A stretch of 64,000 nucleotides of DNA from Mycobacterium florentinum (GTDB lineage: Bacteria > Actinomycetota > Actinomycetes > Mycobacteriales > Mycobacteriaceae): NCBI RefSeq assembly GCF_010730355.1, contig NZ_AP022576.1, positions 1,550,001 through 1,614,000 of the forward strand. Reading direction: 5' to 3'. The notes under the pieces were generated by a model. The model worked only from the letters and a program-made list of their open reading frames with translations. It did not search any database and had not been told where the DNA came from. Below are positions 25,976 to 36,021 of the stretch, piece after piece (position 1 is the first letter of the stretch; each line of letters opens with the position of its first letter). A program made the translations under genes and the position numbers.

Positions 25976-27742
25976 CTACGTCGGCCGAATGTCCAACCGC
26001 GCCAGCAGCCGGATCGCCGACGGGCTGATCCGGCGCATCGCGTAGCCGATCCTGGATTCCGCGGCGACCGGCAACACCGCGGGGCCGGTCTTGATGGCCT
26101 TGACGATCGCCCGGGCCACGGCCTCCGGGGTGTAGTTGCGGCGCCGGTAGGCCACGTCGGCCTTGTCCCGGGCGCGTTCCTGCTCGTCGTCCGACATCCC
26201 GGCGTAGACGGTATTTTTGGCGATATCGGTGTTGACGAATCCGGGACACACCGCGGTGACGGTGATGCCCTCGTCGGCGAAGTCGGCCCGCAGCGATTCG
26301 CTGAACCCCAGCACCGCCGCCTTCGTGGTGCTGTAGGCGACCATGGACTTCGACGGCAGGTACGCCGACGCGGAAGCCACGTTGATGATCGCGCCGCCCT
26401 CGCCACGCTCGACCATCTGCGCGCCGAACGCCCGGCTGCCGGAGATCACACCGCGCAGGTTGACCCCGATGATGTCCTCCCAGTTACCCGGGCTGGTCTC
26501 CAGGAACCGGCCCGCCATCCCGATCCCGGCATTGTTCACCAGGATGTCGACCACACCGTGGTCGTTGAGTACCTGTGCGGCAAGGTCGTTCATCGCCTTT
26601 TCGTCGCTGACGTCGGCCTGGTACACCACGGCCTCGGCGCACGCGGCGCGAACGGCGTCCGCGGTTTCGTTGGCCGCGTACAGGTTTCGATCGACGATGA
26701 TCACCTTGCGGGCACCGTGACGGGCCAGTTCCACGGCGGTGGCCCGGCCGATTCCGGCACCCGCGCCGGTGATCAACGCGAGCTTGCCCCCTATCTCGTG
26801 CGGGCCGCCCCGTACCGAGGGCTCACCGGCGGTGAGGGTGCCGGCGACGGTGCGGTCGATCCACTCACTGGTCAGCCGGGCCACGACGTCGGGACGCGAC
26901 GTCACCACCCAGTGACCGCCCTCGATCGAAACCACCCTTCCCCCAGCGGGAATGGCGCCGGTGAAGCGCTGCAGAGCGGGCGTCACGAAGAGGTCCATGC
27001 GCGGCACGAGCACCTGGACCGCGACGTTGGTCTTGGGTAGTTCGCGTCCCGGCATCAGCATCGGCGAGGGCATGTTGGCCCGATACAGGTTCAACCCGTT
27101 GACATAGTCGGCGATCGACCGCGGCGTCACGCGACGCTGGCTACGCGTGCTCGATCGCCCGATACGTTCCACGGCTTCAACGACTTTCACGCCGATGCCG
27201 GAATGGAAAGCCGCTTCGGGCACGCCCGGGCACAGGAAGAAGCCGATGTAGGTCGACGCCATCAGCTGCCCCGCCACCTGGGCCAGCGACCGCGGGTTGC
27301 GCGCCGACCGCAAGAACCTGCCCGCGTACTGCAGATGCGGGCCCGAGATCGAGGTGAACGAGGCGATCTTGTCCATCACCGATTCGTCGGTGATGGCCGC
27401 CCAGGCCTGAATCGAGCCCCAGTCGTGGGCCAGCAGGTGGACCCGCTCGACCCCGAGGCTGTCGATCACCGCGCCGAGATCGGACACCAGATGCTCGAAC
27501 GCATACCCGGATTGCTTTGCCGGACGCGATGATTCGCCCGCCCCGCGTACATCGTAGGCGACGAAGTTGTAGCGGCCGGCGTAGTTCTGCGCGAACTCCT
27601 CGGCGACCGGATCCCAGACGTGGTGGTTGTCGGGCCAGCCGTGGATGGCCAGGATGGTCGGTCGCGCCGGGTCGATTTCGGTGTAGCGATGGACGGCCAG
27701 GGCCACACCGTTGGATGCGGTGAATCCGAAGTTGATGGTCAT
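25976..27742 (-). CDS. alpha/beta-hydrolase (epoxide-hydrolase-like) fused to a short-chain dehydrogenase, EphD-like
   Basis: A 588-residue fusion, the same architecture as M. tuberculosis EphD. Residues ~1-290: alpha/beta hydrolase with HGWPDNHHVW (oxyanion loop) and LLAHDWGSIQAWA, where the Asp is the nucleophile of epoxide hydrolases. Residues ~310-588: classical SDR with TGAGAGIGRATAVELARHG (cofactor), NNAGIGM and YSTTKAAV (catalytic Tyr-x3-Lys). EphD has been linked to mycolic acid metabolism in published work; whether this copy does the same is unknown. It starts three bases after the diiron-like gene and precedes the reductase by 11. Confidence 0.85.
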   Translation of the reverse strand: MTINFGFTASNGVALAVHRYTEIDPARPTILAIHGWPDNHHVWDPVAEEFAQNYAGRYNFVAYDVRGAGESSRPAKQSGYAFEHLVSDLGAVIDSLGVERVHLLAHDWGSIQAWAAITDESVMDKIASFTSISGPHLQYAGRFLRSARNPRSLAQVAGQLMASTYIGFFLCPGVPEAAFHSGIGVKVVEAVERIGRSSTRSQRRVTPRSIADYVNGLNLYRANMPSPMLMPGRELPKTNVAVQVLVPRMDLFVTPALQRFTGAIPAGGRVVSIEGGHWVVTSRPDVVARLTSEWIDRTVAGTLTAGEPSVRGGPHEIGGKLALITGAGAGIGRATAVELARHGARKVIIVDRNLYAANETADAVRAACAEAVVYQADVSDEKAMNDLAAQVLNDHGVVDILVNNAGIGMAGRFLETSPGNWEDIIGVNLRGVISGSRAFGAQMVERGEGGAIINVASASAYLPSKSMVAYSTTKAAVLGFSESLRADFADEGITVTAVCPGFVNTDIAKNTVYAGMSDDEQERARDKADVAYRRRNYTPEAVARAIVKAIKTGPAVLPVAAESRIGYAMRRISPSAIRLLARLDIRPT

Positions 27743-27745
27743 GGA

Positions 27746-28654
27746 TCAGTGCGATGCCCTTGCTGCAGGAGAGACGGCCAGATAGTCGACCGCTCGCCCA
27801 AGCCCGCCCAGTTGCGAGGGGTGGAAGCCCGGCCGGTAGTAATCGGCGATACCACGCAGGAATCGTAGCGGGCCGGGCAGCAGCCCCCGGCGGGCCGCTT
27901 TGACGTAGTCGCGCCAGCGCGGCTTGGTGCCCGGCGGCAACAGCGGGTCCACCGAATACAGGTAGCGCACACCGCGAATCCACAGCAGCAACATCGCCGG
28001 CGAGACCACCAGCTGTGCGCGCACCCGCCGCCAATACCCGGCCCGCAGATGCTTCATGGTGTCGAAGGCCACCGCCTTGTGCTCGACTTCTTCGGCACCG
28101 TGCCAGCGCAGCATGTCCAGCATCACCGGGTCGGTGCCGATCGCGTCGTGCGCCGGAGTGTTCAGAATCCACTCGCCCAAGATCGCGGTGTAGTGCTCGA
28201 TCGCGGAGACGAACGAGACCTGCTCGGCCAGCCAACTATCCTGGCGCCGCTTGCTCCACCCCGGCCGCGATCCCAGCACCTTCTCGAACATCCACCTGAC
28301 CTGGCCGGTGTAGGGCGTCACGTCGATGCCCCGCGCGTCGAACCGGGCGAGCACGCCCGCGTGCGCCCGCGAATGCACCGCCTCCTGGCCGATGAATCCC
28401 TGCACGTCGAGGCGCAGCTGGTCGTCCTGGATCAACGGCAGTGCTCGCTTGAACACCTCGACGAAGAACTCCTCACCCGCGGGCAGCAGCAGGTGCAGGA
28501 CGTCGAGCATGTGCGTGGTGAACGGCTCGCCGGGCACGTAGTGCACCGGCAGCTTCGCCCAGTCGAATGCCACATCACGCGCCTCGAGCACGAGACGCTC
28601 ATGGTCGAGCGACGTGTCGTGCGGACCCGCGGCCTGGTCGTCGACGGTGAACAT
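27746..28654 (-). CDS. PF10118-type putative metal-dependent hydrolase, ferritin-like (diiron) pattern
   Basis: A 302-residue protein corresponding to Rv2777c. The family is annotated as a metal-dependent hydrolase, but the sequence has helices with carboxylate/histidine pairs typical of diiron proteins: GQEAVHSRAH, AIEHYTAILGE and GAEEVEHKAVAFD (E-x2-H repeats). That suggests an oxygen-activating diiron site, which I infer. ATG 28654 is preceded by AGGTAGGGGG; an ATG at 28705 in the same frame lacks it. First gene of the trio with the hydrolase-SDR and the reductase. Confidence 0.7.
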   Translation of the reverse strand: MFTVDDQAAGPHDTSLDHERLVLEARDVAFDWAKLPVHYVPGEPFTTHMLDVLHLLLPAGEEFFVEVFKRALPLIQDDQLRLDVQGFIGQEAVHSRAHAGVLARFDARGIDVTPYTGQVRWMFEKVLGSRPGWSKRRQDSWLAEQVSFVSAIEHYTAILGEWILNTPAHDAIGTDPVMLDMLRWHGAEEVEHKAVAFDTMKHLRAGYWRRVRAQLVVSPAMLLLWIRGVRYLYSVDPLLPPGTKPRWRDYVKAARRGLLPGPLRFLRGIADYYRPGFHPSQLGGLGRAVDYLAVSPAARASH

Positions 28655-28711
28655 ATGGCCCCCTACCTGCGCGTTTACTCCGACAAAAGTCGTCTCGGTG
28701 AACATCGGGCA

Positions 28712-28731
28712 TCGCAAGTATAAGTTTGCGA
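28712..28731. promoter_or_regulatory. inverted repeat TCGCAA-N8-TTGCGA upstream of the diiron-like gene
   Basis: Perfect six-base arms (28712-28717 and 28726-28731) lie ~60 bases before the ATG of the diiron-like gene, between it and the aldR stop. It could be an operator; no regulator can be assigned. Confidence 0.35.
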
Positions 28732-28776
28732 CACGAATATGCGAAACCGCCGGTACTGGGTTTCTTGCGGACCCTG

Positions 28777-29292
28777 CTAGATCGGGGCTGCTCCACGGAG
28801 ATGTTCGAAGATCAAGGAGGTCTGAGTTCCGGCGACATCGGCGTCGGCGTTGAGGTTCTCCACCACGAACGAACGCAGGTCTTCGGTGTCGCGGGCGGCG
28901 ACGTGCAGGATGAAATCGTCTGCGCCGGCGAGGAAATAGACATCCATCACCTGTCGCCGGCCGCGGATCTGGTGGATGAAGCTGCGGATCTTGCCGCGCG
29001 CGTTGGATTGCAGGGTCACCGAGATCATCGCCTGCAGCGGCATTCCCGCCGCCACCGGGTTGATGTCGGTGTAGAAGCCCCGGATCACGCCGAGGTCCAC
29101 CAGCCGCCGTACCCGCCCGTGACACGTCGACGCCGCGATTCCGACCGCCTCGGCCAGCGCGTTGTTGGTGATGCGTGCGTCGGCGTGCAGCAGGCTCAGA
29201 ATCTTGCGGTCCACGGCGTCAAGGTCGGCGGGCCGAACATCCTTCGGCACATCAGCCAGTCCGCCTGCCATATCCGTTGACTTATCGGTCAT
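28777..29292 (-). CDS. aldR: Lrp/AsnC-family regulator AldR
   Basis: A 171-residue Lrp/AsnC regulator in the position of Rv2779c (AldR). N-terminal HTH: LDAVDRKILSLLHADARI and EAVGIAASTCHGRVRRL; the C-terminal RAM domain binds amino acids (DVYFLAGADDFILHVAARD). In mycobacteria AldR controls ald in response to alanine. The gene is divergent from ald; its start is six bases from TAACAT, part of a palindrome shared with the ald promoter. Confidence 0.88.
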   Translation of the reverse strand: MTDKSTDMAGGLADVPKDVRPADLDAVDRKILSLLHADARITNNALAEAVGIAASTCHGRVRRLVDLGVIRGFYTDINPVAAGMPLQAMISVTLQSNARGKIRSFIHQIRGRRQVMDVYFLAGADDFILHVAARDTEDLRSFVVENLNADADVAGTQTSLIFEHLRGAAPI

Positions 29293-29297
29293 AAGCC

Positions 29298-29317
29298 GAT
29301 GTTATGAAATTAACATC
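29298..29317. promoter_or_regulatory. palindrome containing both divergent -10 boxes of aldR and ald
   Basis: GATGTTATGAAATTAACATC: perfect seven-base arms around TGAAAT. Read on the minus strand the left arm gives TAACAT, six bases from the aldR ATG at 29292 (leaderless). Read on the plus strand the right arm gives TAACAT at 29311-29316, suitable as the ald -10. A protein binding this site would cover both promoters; AldR is the natural candidate. Confidence 0.6.
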
Positions 29318-29359
29318 AGCCTGTTTGCCACTTCGCCGAAACTTCTTCACAATTGGGGC

Positions 29360-30475
29360 ATGCGAGTCGGTATTCCAACCGAGACCAAAAACAACGAATT
29401 CAGGGTGGCCATCACCCCGGCCGGCGTCGCAGAACTGACGCACCGCGGCCACGAGGTGCTGGTCCAGGCCGGCGCCGGAGACGGTTCGGCAATCACCGAC
29501 ATGGAGTTCAAGGCGGCGGGCGCGCAGCTGCTCAGCTCCGCCGAGCAAGTGTGGGCCGATGCCGACCTGCTGCTCAAGGTCAAGGAGCCGATGCCCGCGG
29601 AGTACGCCTTGCTGCGTTCCGGGCAGGTCCTGTTCACCTATCTGCACCTGGCCGCGTCGCGTGCCTGCACCGACGCGTTATTGACTTCCGGCACAACCTC
29701 GATCGCTTACGAGACGGTGCAGACCCCCGATGGGGCGCTGCCGTTACTGGCCCCGATGAGCGAGGTCGCCGGCCGGCTGTCCGCTCAGGTCGGCGCCTAT
29801 CACCTGATGCGGACCCAGGGTGGCCGCGGCGTGCTGATGGGCGGGGTGCCGGGCGTCAAGCCCGCCGACGTCGTGGTCATCGGCGCCGGCACCGCCGGTT
29901 ACAACGCGGCCCGCATCGCCGGCGGCATGGGGGCCAGCGTGATGGTGCTGGACCTCAACATCGACAAGCTGCGCCTGCTCGACGCCGAGTTCACCGGGCG
30001 CATCCAGACTCGCCACTCGTCGGTCTACGAGCTCGAGGGTGCCGTCAAACGCGCCGACCTGGTGATCGGGGCCGTGCTGGTGCCCGGCGCCAAGGCGCCG
30101 AAACTGATCACGAATTCACTTGTCGCACAGATGAAACCGGGCGCGGTGCTGGTGGATATCTCGATCGACCAGGGCGGGTGCTTCGAGGATTCGCGGCCCA
30201 CCACCCACGACGACCCGACGTTCGCGGTGCACGACGCGCTGTTCTACTGCGTGGCCAACATGCCCAGCGCGGTCCCGAAGACCTCGACCTACGCGCTGAC
30301 CAACGCGACCATGCCGTATGTGCTCCGGCTCGCCGACCACGGCTGGCGAGACGCCTGCCGGTCGGATCCGGCCCTGGCGAAGGGCCTCTCGACGCACCAG
30401 GGCGCGCTGTTGTCGCAGCGGGTCGCCGCCGACATCGGCTTGCCGTTCACCGAGCCGTCCGGCGTGCTGGCCTGA
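29360..30475 (+). CDS. ald: L-alanine dehydrogenase
   Basis: A 371-residue NAD-dependent alanine dehydrogenase, the same length as the M. tuberculosis enzyme. It interconverts alanine and pyruvate plus ammonia, and reduces glyoxylate to glycine. Residues equivalent to the known active site are visible: Arg15 (NEFRVAIT), Lys75 (LLLKVKEP), His96 (TYLHLAA), and the Rossmann motif [19 protein letters not shown] near 172-190. ATG 29360 follows the AldR-type palindrome by ~43 bases. Its stop is three bases from the convergent beta-lactamase. Confidence 0.95.
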   Translation: MRVGIPTETKNNEFRVAITPAGVAELTHRGHEVLVQAGAGDGSAITDMEFKAAGAQLLSSAEQVWADADLLLKVKEPMPAEYALLRSGQVLFTYLHLAASRACTDALLTSGTTSIAYETVQTPDGALPLLAPMSEVAGRLSAQVGAYHLMRTQGGRGVLMGGVPGVKPADVVVIGAGTAGYNAARIAGGMGASVMVLDLNIDKLRLLDAEFTGRIQTRHSSVYELEGAVKRADLVIGAVLVPGAKAPKLITNSLVAQMKPGAVLVDISIDQGGCFEDSRPTTHDDPTFAVHDALFYCVANMPSAVPKTSTYALTNATMPYVLRLADHGWRDACRSDPALAKGLSTHQGALLSQRVAADIGLPFTEPSGVLA

Positions 30476-30478
30476 CGC

Positions 30479-31363
30479 TCAGCCCGGCCCGGTCAGCCAT
30501 CCGAACACCGACTTCGTCACCTCGGCGATGAGTGGCCGCAGCGCGTCGGCGTCCCGATTGGCCGACTGCGAGCGCGTCATCAACGACAGCAGCACGCGCT
30601 GCCCGGCCGGCCCGTAGACCATGCCGATGTCGTTGGTGCTGCCGTAGTCCCCGCTGCCGGTCTTGTCGGCGGTGGTCCACCCCGGCGGCAGACCGGCCCG
30701 CATGCTCGAGGTCACATTGCCGCGCATCCACTGTTCCAACTGGCTGCGCTGCGCGTCGCCGAGAACCGTTCCCGTGAACAGGTTTTGGATACCGATGCCC
30801 AGGGCTCGCGGGGTGCTGGTATCGCGCGGGTCGCCGGGGATCGCGGTGTTCAATTCGATCTCCCACCGGTCGAGCCGCGTGCGCTCGTCGCCGATCGAGC
30901 GGGCGAAGTCCGTGATCGCCGGCGGTCCGCCGATCTGCGCCAACAGCAGGTTGGCGGCGACGTTGTCGCTGCGCTGCAACGCGGCCGCGCACAGCTGCGC
31001 GAGTGCCATGGTGTTACCGGCCTGCGGCGCGGTCACCGGGGAGTTGGGCAGCAGCGCGGCGGGATCGATGAAAACCCGTTGCTGCAAATCCAATTCGCCG
31101 CGCTGCACCTTCTGCAGCACCCGCGCCGCGGCGTAGGCCTTGAACGTCGAGCACATCGCGAACGGGTCGTCGTCGCGATGTGCCACGGTGCGTCCCGACC
31201 CGAGATCCGTCGCGAGAAGCGCGATGTACGCGTCGTATTGACGCTCCAGCTCGGCCAGGCGGTCGTCGACCTGCGCCGGGTCGGCGTGCAGGGTCGCGCA
31301 GGCGGCCAGCGCCGGAATCGTCATGGCGGCCAGCAACATCCGCCGGCGGGTGAGCTCGGGCAC
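30479..31363 (-). CDS. bla: class A beta-lactamase, exported lipoprotein (BlaC-like)
   Basis: A 294-residue serine beta-lactamase. All class A motifs are present: STFK (nucleophile Ser, ~residue 72), SDN (~132), the omega-loop DRWEIELN with the general-base Glu (~168) and KTGSGDY (~236). The N-terminus has a twin Arg (TRRRMLL) and a lipobox (LAAC at ~19-22), so it is probably Tat-exported and lipidated. It hydrolyses penicillins/cephalosporins. In M. tuberculosis, as I recall, blaC lies at Rv2068c, not between ald and the nitronate monooxygenase gene, so the location differs. Confidence 0.93.
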   Translation of the reverse strand: MPELTRRRMLLAAMTIPALAACATLHADPAQVDDRLAELERQYDAYIALLATDLGSGRTVAHRDDDPFAMCSTFKAYAAARVLQKVQRGELDLQQRVFIDPAALLPNSPVTAPQAGNTMALAQLCAAALQRSDNVAANLLLAQIGGPPAITDFARSIGDERTRLDRWEIELNTAIPGDPRDTSTPRALGIGIQNLFTGTVLGDAQRSQLEQWMRGNVTSSMRAGLPPGWTTADKTGSGDYGSTNDIGMVYGPAGQRVLLSLMTRSQSANRDADALRPLIAEVTKSVFGWLTGPG

Positions 31364-31369
31364 GGCGCG

Positions 31370-32398
31370 TTAGTCGTTGGGTGTGAGACTCGCGACGATA
31401 TCGGCCACCGGACCCGGCTGTGCGTTGCGGAACGACGTCCCCGCCCAGAGGTTCATGCCCTGCGGATCTTCGCGCTCGGCCGCGGCCTCGCGGATCGGCA
31501 ACGTCATCTGGTTGACCTCGGGATAGCCCAGCGGCGCCACGTTGTCGAACAGACGAATGAATTCGTTCTCCAGACTGCGCGCATACCGGCCCGAGAACGC
31601 GCGCGTGACGATGGTCTTGGCGAAGAGTTGGTTCTTCATCGCGACGCGCTGCCCGGTGGTGGTGCCGGCTTCGTCGGTGAGCAGTAACGCGGTTCCCACC
31701 TGAGCGGCCACCGCTCCCCTGCGCAGCACACCCGCGACATCCTCGGCGGTGCCGAGCCCGCCCGCGGCGATGATCGGGATGTCGCGATGCGCGCGATGGA
31801 TGCGGTCGATCAGCTGATGCAGTGTTTCGCTGCCGGGGTCCATGTCGGGCGCGAAGGTGGCGCGGTTTCCCCCGGCATTGGGGCCCTGGACCACCAGGCT
31901 GTCCGCACCGGCGGCGACGGCCACCCCGGCCTCGTAAAGCGATGTCACCGTGACCATCACCAACAGCCCGAGCGCTCCCAGCCGCCGGATCACATCGGGC
32001 GACGGCACTCCGTAGGTGAAGGACACCAGCTCCGGGCGCAGGTCGGCGACGACTTCGAGCTTGCGCGCCCAGTCGTCGTCGTGACCGAATTCGGGCCGGC
32101 CCACGTAAACCTGGTAGTGCTCGGCGATCGATTCGAGCGCTTCCGCGTAGTAGTCCAGTGCGACCCAGTCGGCGACACTGGGTTGCGGCACAAGCAGGTT
32201 CACCCCGAGCGGACCGGTGGTGGCGGCGCGCGCCGCGGCCACGTCCTGCGCAAACTGATCCGCGCTCACGTACCCGGCGGGGACGAAACCGAGTCCGCCC
32301 GCGTTGGACACCGCGGCCGCCAATGCCGGGCTGCCGGGTCCGCCCGACATCGGGGCGCCCACGATCGGCACCGCGATATCCCAAAAACCCAGTACCAT
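31370..32398 (-). CDS. nitronate monooxygenase (NMO/2-nitropropane dioxygenase family)
   Basis: A 342-residue FMN TIM-barrel protein corresponding to Rv2781c. Family features: VPIVGAPMSGGPGSPALAAAVSNAGG at the N-terminus, GADSLVVQGPNAGGNR (about residue 165) and IIAAGGLGTAEDVAGVLRRGAVAAQVGTALLLTDE (FMN phosphate site, ~215-250). Oxidises alkyl nitronates. It is 6 bases from the beta-lactamase start. Its own ATG lies six bases from TAAATT, which overlaps the stop codon of pepR. Confidence 0.88.
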   Translation of the reverse strand: MVLGFWDIAVPIVGAPMSGGPGSPALAAAVSNAGGLGFVPAGYVSADQFAQDVAAARAATTGPLGVNLLVPQPSVADWVALDYYAEALESIAEHYQVYVGRPEFGHDDDWARKLEVVADLRPELVSFTYGVPSPDVIRRLGALGLLVMVTVTSLYEAGVAVAAGADSLVVQGPNAGGNRATFAPDMDPGSETLHQLIDRIHRAHRDIPIIAAGGLGTAEDVAGVLRRGAVAAQVGTALLLTDEAGTTTGQRVAMKNQLFAKTIVTRAFSGRYARSLENEFIRLFDNVAPLGYPEVNQMTLPIREAAAEREDPQGMNLWAGTSFRNAQPGPVADIVASLTPND

Positions 32399-32402
32399 CC
32401 GG

Positions 32403-33785
32403 CTAATTTACCATCGCCCGAAGTTGTTGCGGCAGAGATCGTTTCGAAGCATACGGCCCGAGGACCGCGGCACCATAGCGCTTGGTCAGCAACTGGCTGG
32501 CCACCGCGTTGACCTGATCGACGGTGACGTCGTCGATCTTCCGCAGGGTGTGCTCGATGCTGCGGTGCTTGCCATAGTTCAATTCGCTACGACCGATGCG
32601 ACTCATACGAGAACTGGAGTCTTCCAGGCCCAGGACCATCCCGCCACGCATAGAACCCTTGGCGATGCGGCATTCCGCCTCGGTGATGCCGTCGCGGGCC
32701 ACCGATTCGAGCACCTCGCTGGTCACCCGCATCACGTCGGCGAACCGCTCGGGCAGGCACGCCGCGTAGACCGACAGCGCGCCGCTGTCGGAGAACATGT
32801 CGACCGAGGAGTAGACCGAGTAGGCCAGCCCGCGCAGCTCGCGAACCTCTTGGAACAGCCGCGAGCTCAACCCGCCACCCAGCGCGGTGTGCAGCACCGA
32901 CAACGCCCAGCGATGTTCCCAGCTGCGTCCGGGGGTGCGCACGCCCAGCAACACGTGGGTCTGCTCGGCGTCCCTCTTGGCCACCGACAATCCGGGTTGG
33001 CCGTTGACTCGTCCGGTGCCCTTGCGCGGCGAAATGGGCTGGCGCCCACGCACCAGACGCGATCCGAAGTGTTCGCGCACCAAGCCGACCACCTCGTCGT
33101 GGTCGACGTTGCCGGCCACCGCGACGACCATCCGTTCCGGCGTGTAGCGCCGCATGTGGAAGGAGTGCAGCTGCGACCGCGTCATCGCCGAAACCGATTG
33201 CGCGGTACCGATCACGGGGCGCCCGACCGGATGATCGCCGAAGAGCGCCGAGAGGAACATGTCCCCCAGCGCGTCCTCCGGGTCGTCATCGCGCATCGCG
33301 ATCTCCTCGAGGACGACGTCGCGTTCGAGCTCGACGTCCTCGACGGCGCAGCGGCCGTTGAGGACCACGTCGGCGACGAGGTCGACGGCCAGTTCGAGAT
33401 CGCTGTCGAGCACGTGCGCGTAGTAGCAGGTGTGCTCCTTGGCGGTGAACGCGTTCAGCTCGCCGCCGACGGCGTCCATCGCCTGGGCGATGTCGACCGC
33501 GGTACGGGTCGGCGTCGACTTGAACAGCAGATGCTCGAGGAAGTGCGCCGCACCGGCAACGGTCGCGCCTTCGTCGCGCGATCCGACACCGACCCACACC
33601 CCGACGGACGCGGAGCGCACCGCGGGCAGGTACTCGCTGACCACCCGCAGGCCGCCCGGCAAGGTGGTGCGGCGCAAGGTGGCCTGCGGCGCAGCTTGCG
33701 CCTCGGCGGCTTGCTTACCCCGCCGCAGGGCACCCGCTCGGCCGGGGCGCGCCCCGGGTAAGTCAGCTGCTGGCTGTCGCGGCAT
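32403..33785 (-). CDS. pepR: zinc protease PepR (M16 peptidase family)
   Basis: A 460-residue M16 (pitrilysin-type) metallopeptidase matching Rv2782c. The inverted zinc motif HFLEH is in [14 protein letters not shown] (about residue 79), with the distal Glu in the family's usual helix ([16 protein letters not shown]). The C-terminal half is the inactive structural domain. It is presumed to degrade small peptides in the cytoplasm. Start ATG 33785 overlaps the 3' end of gpsI by 23 bases, so the two are cotranscribed. Confidence 0.9.
   Translation of the reverse strand: MPRQPAADLPGARPGRAGALRRGKQAAEAQAAPQATLRRTTLPGGLRVVSEYLPAVRSASVGVWVGVGSRDEGATVAGAAHFLEHLLFKSTPTRTAVDIAQAMDAVGGELNAFTAKEHTCYYAHVLDSDLELAVDLVADVVLNGRCAVEDVELERDVVLEEIAMRDDDPEDALGDMFLSALFGDHPVGRPVIGTAQSVSAMTRSQLHSFHMRRYTPERMVVAVAGNVDHDEVVGLVREHFGSRLVRGRQPISPRKGTGRVNGQPGLSVAKRDAEQTHVLLGVRTPGRSWEHRWALSVLHTALGGGLSSRLFQEVRELRGLAYSVYSSVDMFSDSGALSVYAACLPERFADVMRVTSEVLESVARDGITEAECRIAKGSMRGGMVLGLEDSSSRMSRIGRSELNYGKHRSIEHTLRKIDDVTVDQVNAVASQLLTKRYGAAVLGPYASKRSLPQQLRAMVN
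32405..32410 (-). promoter_or_regulatory. candidate leaderless -10 overlapping the pepR stop codon
   Basis: On the minus strand TAAATT overlaps the last codons of pepR (the final T is the first base of its TAG) and is followed after six bases by the NMO ATG at 32398, so +1 falls on the start codon. Confidence 0.45.
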
Positions 33786-36021
33786 CGGCTGGCGCGGTCT
33801 CCTGAGGGGCATCGGCGGGTGCTGCGCCGTCTTCCTCGACCAGGACCAGCGAGATCTTGCCCCGCTTGTCGATGTCGGCGATCTCCACGCGCAGCTTGTC
33901 GCCGACGTTCACCACGTCCTCGACCTTGGCGATGCGCTTGCCCTTACCGAGCTTGGAGATGTGCACCAGACCGTCGCGGCCGGGCAACAGCGAAACGAAG
34001 GCACCGAAATCCGTTGTCTTGACCACGGTTCCGAGGAATCGCTCGCCCACCGTGGGCAGCTGCGGGTTGGCGATGGCGTTGATCCGGTCGATCGCGGCCT
34101 GCGCCGAAGGACCGTCGGTGGCGCCGACGAACACGGTGCCGTCGTCCTCGATGGAGATCTGTGCGCCGGTCTCCTCGGTGATGGCGTTGATGACCTTGCC
34201 CTTGGGCCCGATGACCTCCCCGATCTTGTCGACCGGCACCTTGATGGTGGTCACCCGCGGCGCGTAGGGGCTCATCTCGTCGGGGGCGTCGATGGCCTCG
34301 GCCATCACCTCGAGAATGGTCAGTCGCGCGTCCTTGGCCTGCGCCAGCGCGCCCGCGAGCACCTGCGACGGGATGCCGTCGAGCTTGGTGTCCAGCTGCA
34401 GCGCGGTGACGTAGTCCTTGGTACCGGCGCACTTGAAGTCCATGTCGCCGAACGCATCCTCGGCACCGAGGATGTCGGTCAGGGTGACGAAACGGCGTTC
34501 GGTCTTCCCGTCGACCTCGACGTCGTCAGAGACCAGGCCCATCGCGATACCGGCCACCGGCGCCTTGAGCGGAACGCCCGCGTTCAGCAGCGCCAGCGTG
34601 GACGCGCAGACCGATCCCATCGACGTCGAACCGTTGGAGCCCAACGCTTCCGACACCTGACGGATCGCGTAGGGGAATTCCTCGACGCTGGGCAGCACCG
34701 GAATCAGCGCCCGCTCGGCGAGCGCGCCGTGCCCGATCTCACGCCGCTTCGGCGAACCGACGCGGCCGGTCTCGCCGGTGGAGAACGGCGGGAAGTTGTA
34801 GTGGTGCATGTACCGCTTGGAGGTCTCCGGCCCGAGCGAGTCGATCTGCTGGGCCATCTTGACCATGTCCAGCGTGGTGACACCCAGGATCTGGGTCTCG
34901 CCACGCTCGAACAGCGCGCTGCCGTGCGCCCGCGGCACGACGGCGACCTCGGCCGACAACGCGCGGATGTCGGTGATGCCGCGGCCGTCGATGCGGAAGT
35001 GGTCGGTCAGGATGCGCTGGCGGACCAGCTTCTTGGTCAGCGCGCGGAACGCGGCACTGACCTCTTTTTCCCGGCCCTCGTAGGTCTCGGCGAGCCGCTC
35101 GGCCACCTCGGCCTTGAGCTCGTCGGTGCGCGCGTCGCGCTCGGCCTTGCCGCCGATGGTCAGCGCCTTGGCCAGCTCGTCGGTGGCCACCGAGGCGACC
35201 GAGTAGTAGACGTCTTCCTGGTAGTCCGGGAACGTCGGGTACTCACCGACCGGCTTGGCGGCCGCGTCGGCCAGCTCCTGCTGAGCGGTGCACAGCGCGG
35301 CGATGAACGGCTTGGCGGCCTCCAGGCCTTCGGCCACAACGGTTTCCGTCGGCGCCTGCGCGCCGCCCTCGACGAGCTCGATGACCTTTTCGGTGGCCTC
35401 GGCCTCGACCATCATGATCGCGACGTCACCCTCGACCTTGCGGCCCGCGACGACCATGTCGAACACGGCCCGCTCGAGCTGCTCGACGGTCGGGAACGCG
35501 ACCCACTGGCCGTCGATCAGCGCGACCCGCACGCCCCCGATCGGACCGGAGAACGGCAACCCGCTGATCTGAGTGGACGCCGACGCGGCGTTGATCGCCA
35601 GCACGTCGTACAGGTCGTTGGGGTCCAGGCTCAGGATCGTCACGACGACCTGAATCTCGTTGCGCAGCCCGGAGATGAACGACGGCCGCAGCGGGCGGTC
35701 GATCAGCCGGCAGGTCAGGATCGCGTCAGTGGAGGGCCGGCCCTCGCGACGGAAGAACGAACCGGGGATACGCCCGGCGGCGTACATCCGCTCCTCGACG
35801 TCCACCGTCAACGGGAAGAAGTCGAAGTGTTCCTTGGGCGCCTTGCTGGCGGTGGTCGCCGACAGCAGCATGTTCTCGTCGTCGAGGTAGGCGACGACGG
35901 CACCGGCGGCCTGCTGGGCCAGCCGGCCGGTCTCGAAACGGATGGTGCGGGTACCAAAGGTCCCGTTGTCGATTGTGGCGGTCGATTCGTACACGCCTTC
36001 ATCAATTTGAGCTACAGACAT
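33763..36021 (-). CDS. gpsI: polyribonucleotide nucleotidyltransferase (PNPase/GpsI)
   Basis: A 752-residue PNPase, standard length for mycobacteria. Two RNase PH domains (residues ~30-150 and ~330-560, with [20 protein letters not shown] and [14 protein letters not shown]), a KH domain (~600-660; [20 protein letters not shown]) and an S1 domain (~670-735; [18 protein letters not shown]). It degrades RNA 3'-5' phosphorolytically and adds tails. The upstream leader (36022-36120) has a pronounced inverted-repeat structure. The 3' end overlaps pepR. Confidence 0.97.
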   Translation of the reverse strand: MSVAQIDEGVYESTATIDNGTFGTRTIRFETGRLAQQAAGAVVAYLDDENMLLSATTASKAPKEHFDFFPLTVDVEERMYAAGRIPGSFFRREGRPSTDAILTCRLIDRPLRPSFISGLRNEIQVVVTILSLDPNDLYDVLAINAASASTQISGLPFSGPIGGVRVALIDGQWVAFPTVEQLERAVFDMVVAGRKVEGDVAIMMVEAEATEKVIELVEGGAQAPTETVVAEGLEAAKPFIAALCTAQQELADAAAKPVGEYPTFPDYQEDVYYSVASVATDELAKALTIGGKAERDARTDELKAEVAERLAETYEGREKEVSAAFRALTKKLVRQRILTDHFRIDGRGITDIRALSAEVAVVPRAHGSALFERGETQILGVTTLDMVKMAQQIDSLGPETSKRYMHHYNFPPFSTGETGRVGSPKRREIGHGALAERALIPVLPSVEEFPYAIRQVSEALGSNGSTSMGSVCASTLALLNAGVPLKAPVAGIAMGLVSDDVEVDGKTERRFVTLTDILGAEDAFGDMDFKCAGTKDYVTALQLDTKLDGIPSQVLAGALAQAKDARLTILEVMAEAIDAPDEMSPYAPRVTTIKVPVDKIGEVIGPKGKVINAITEETGAQISIEDDGTVFVGATDGPSAQAAIDRINAIANPQLPTVGERFLGTVVKTTDFGAFVSLLPGRDGLVHISKLGKGKRIAKVEDVVNVGDKLRVEIADIDKRGKISLVLVEEDGAAPADAPQETAPADAATASS

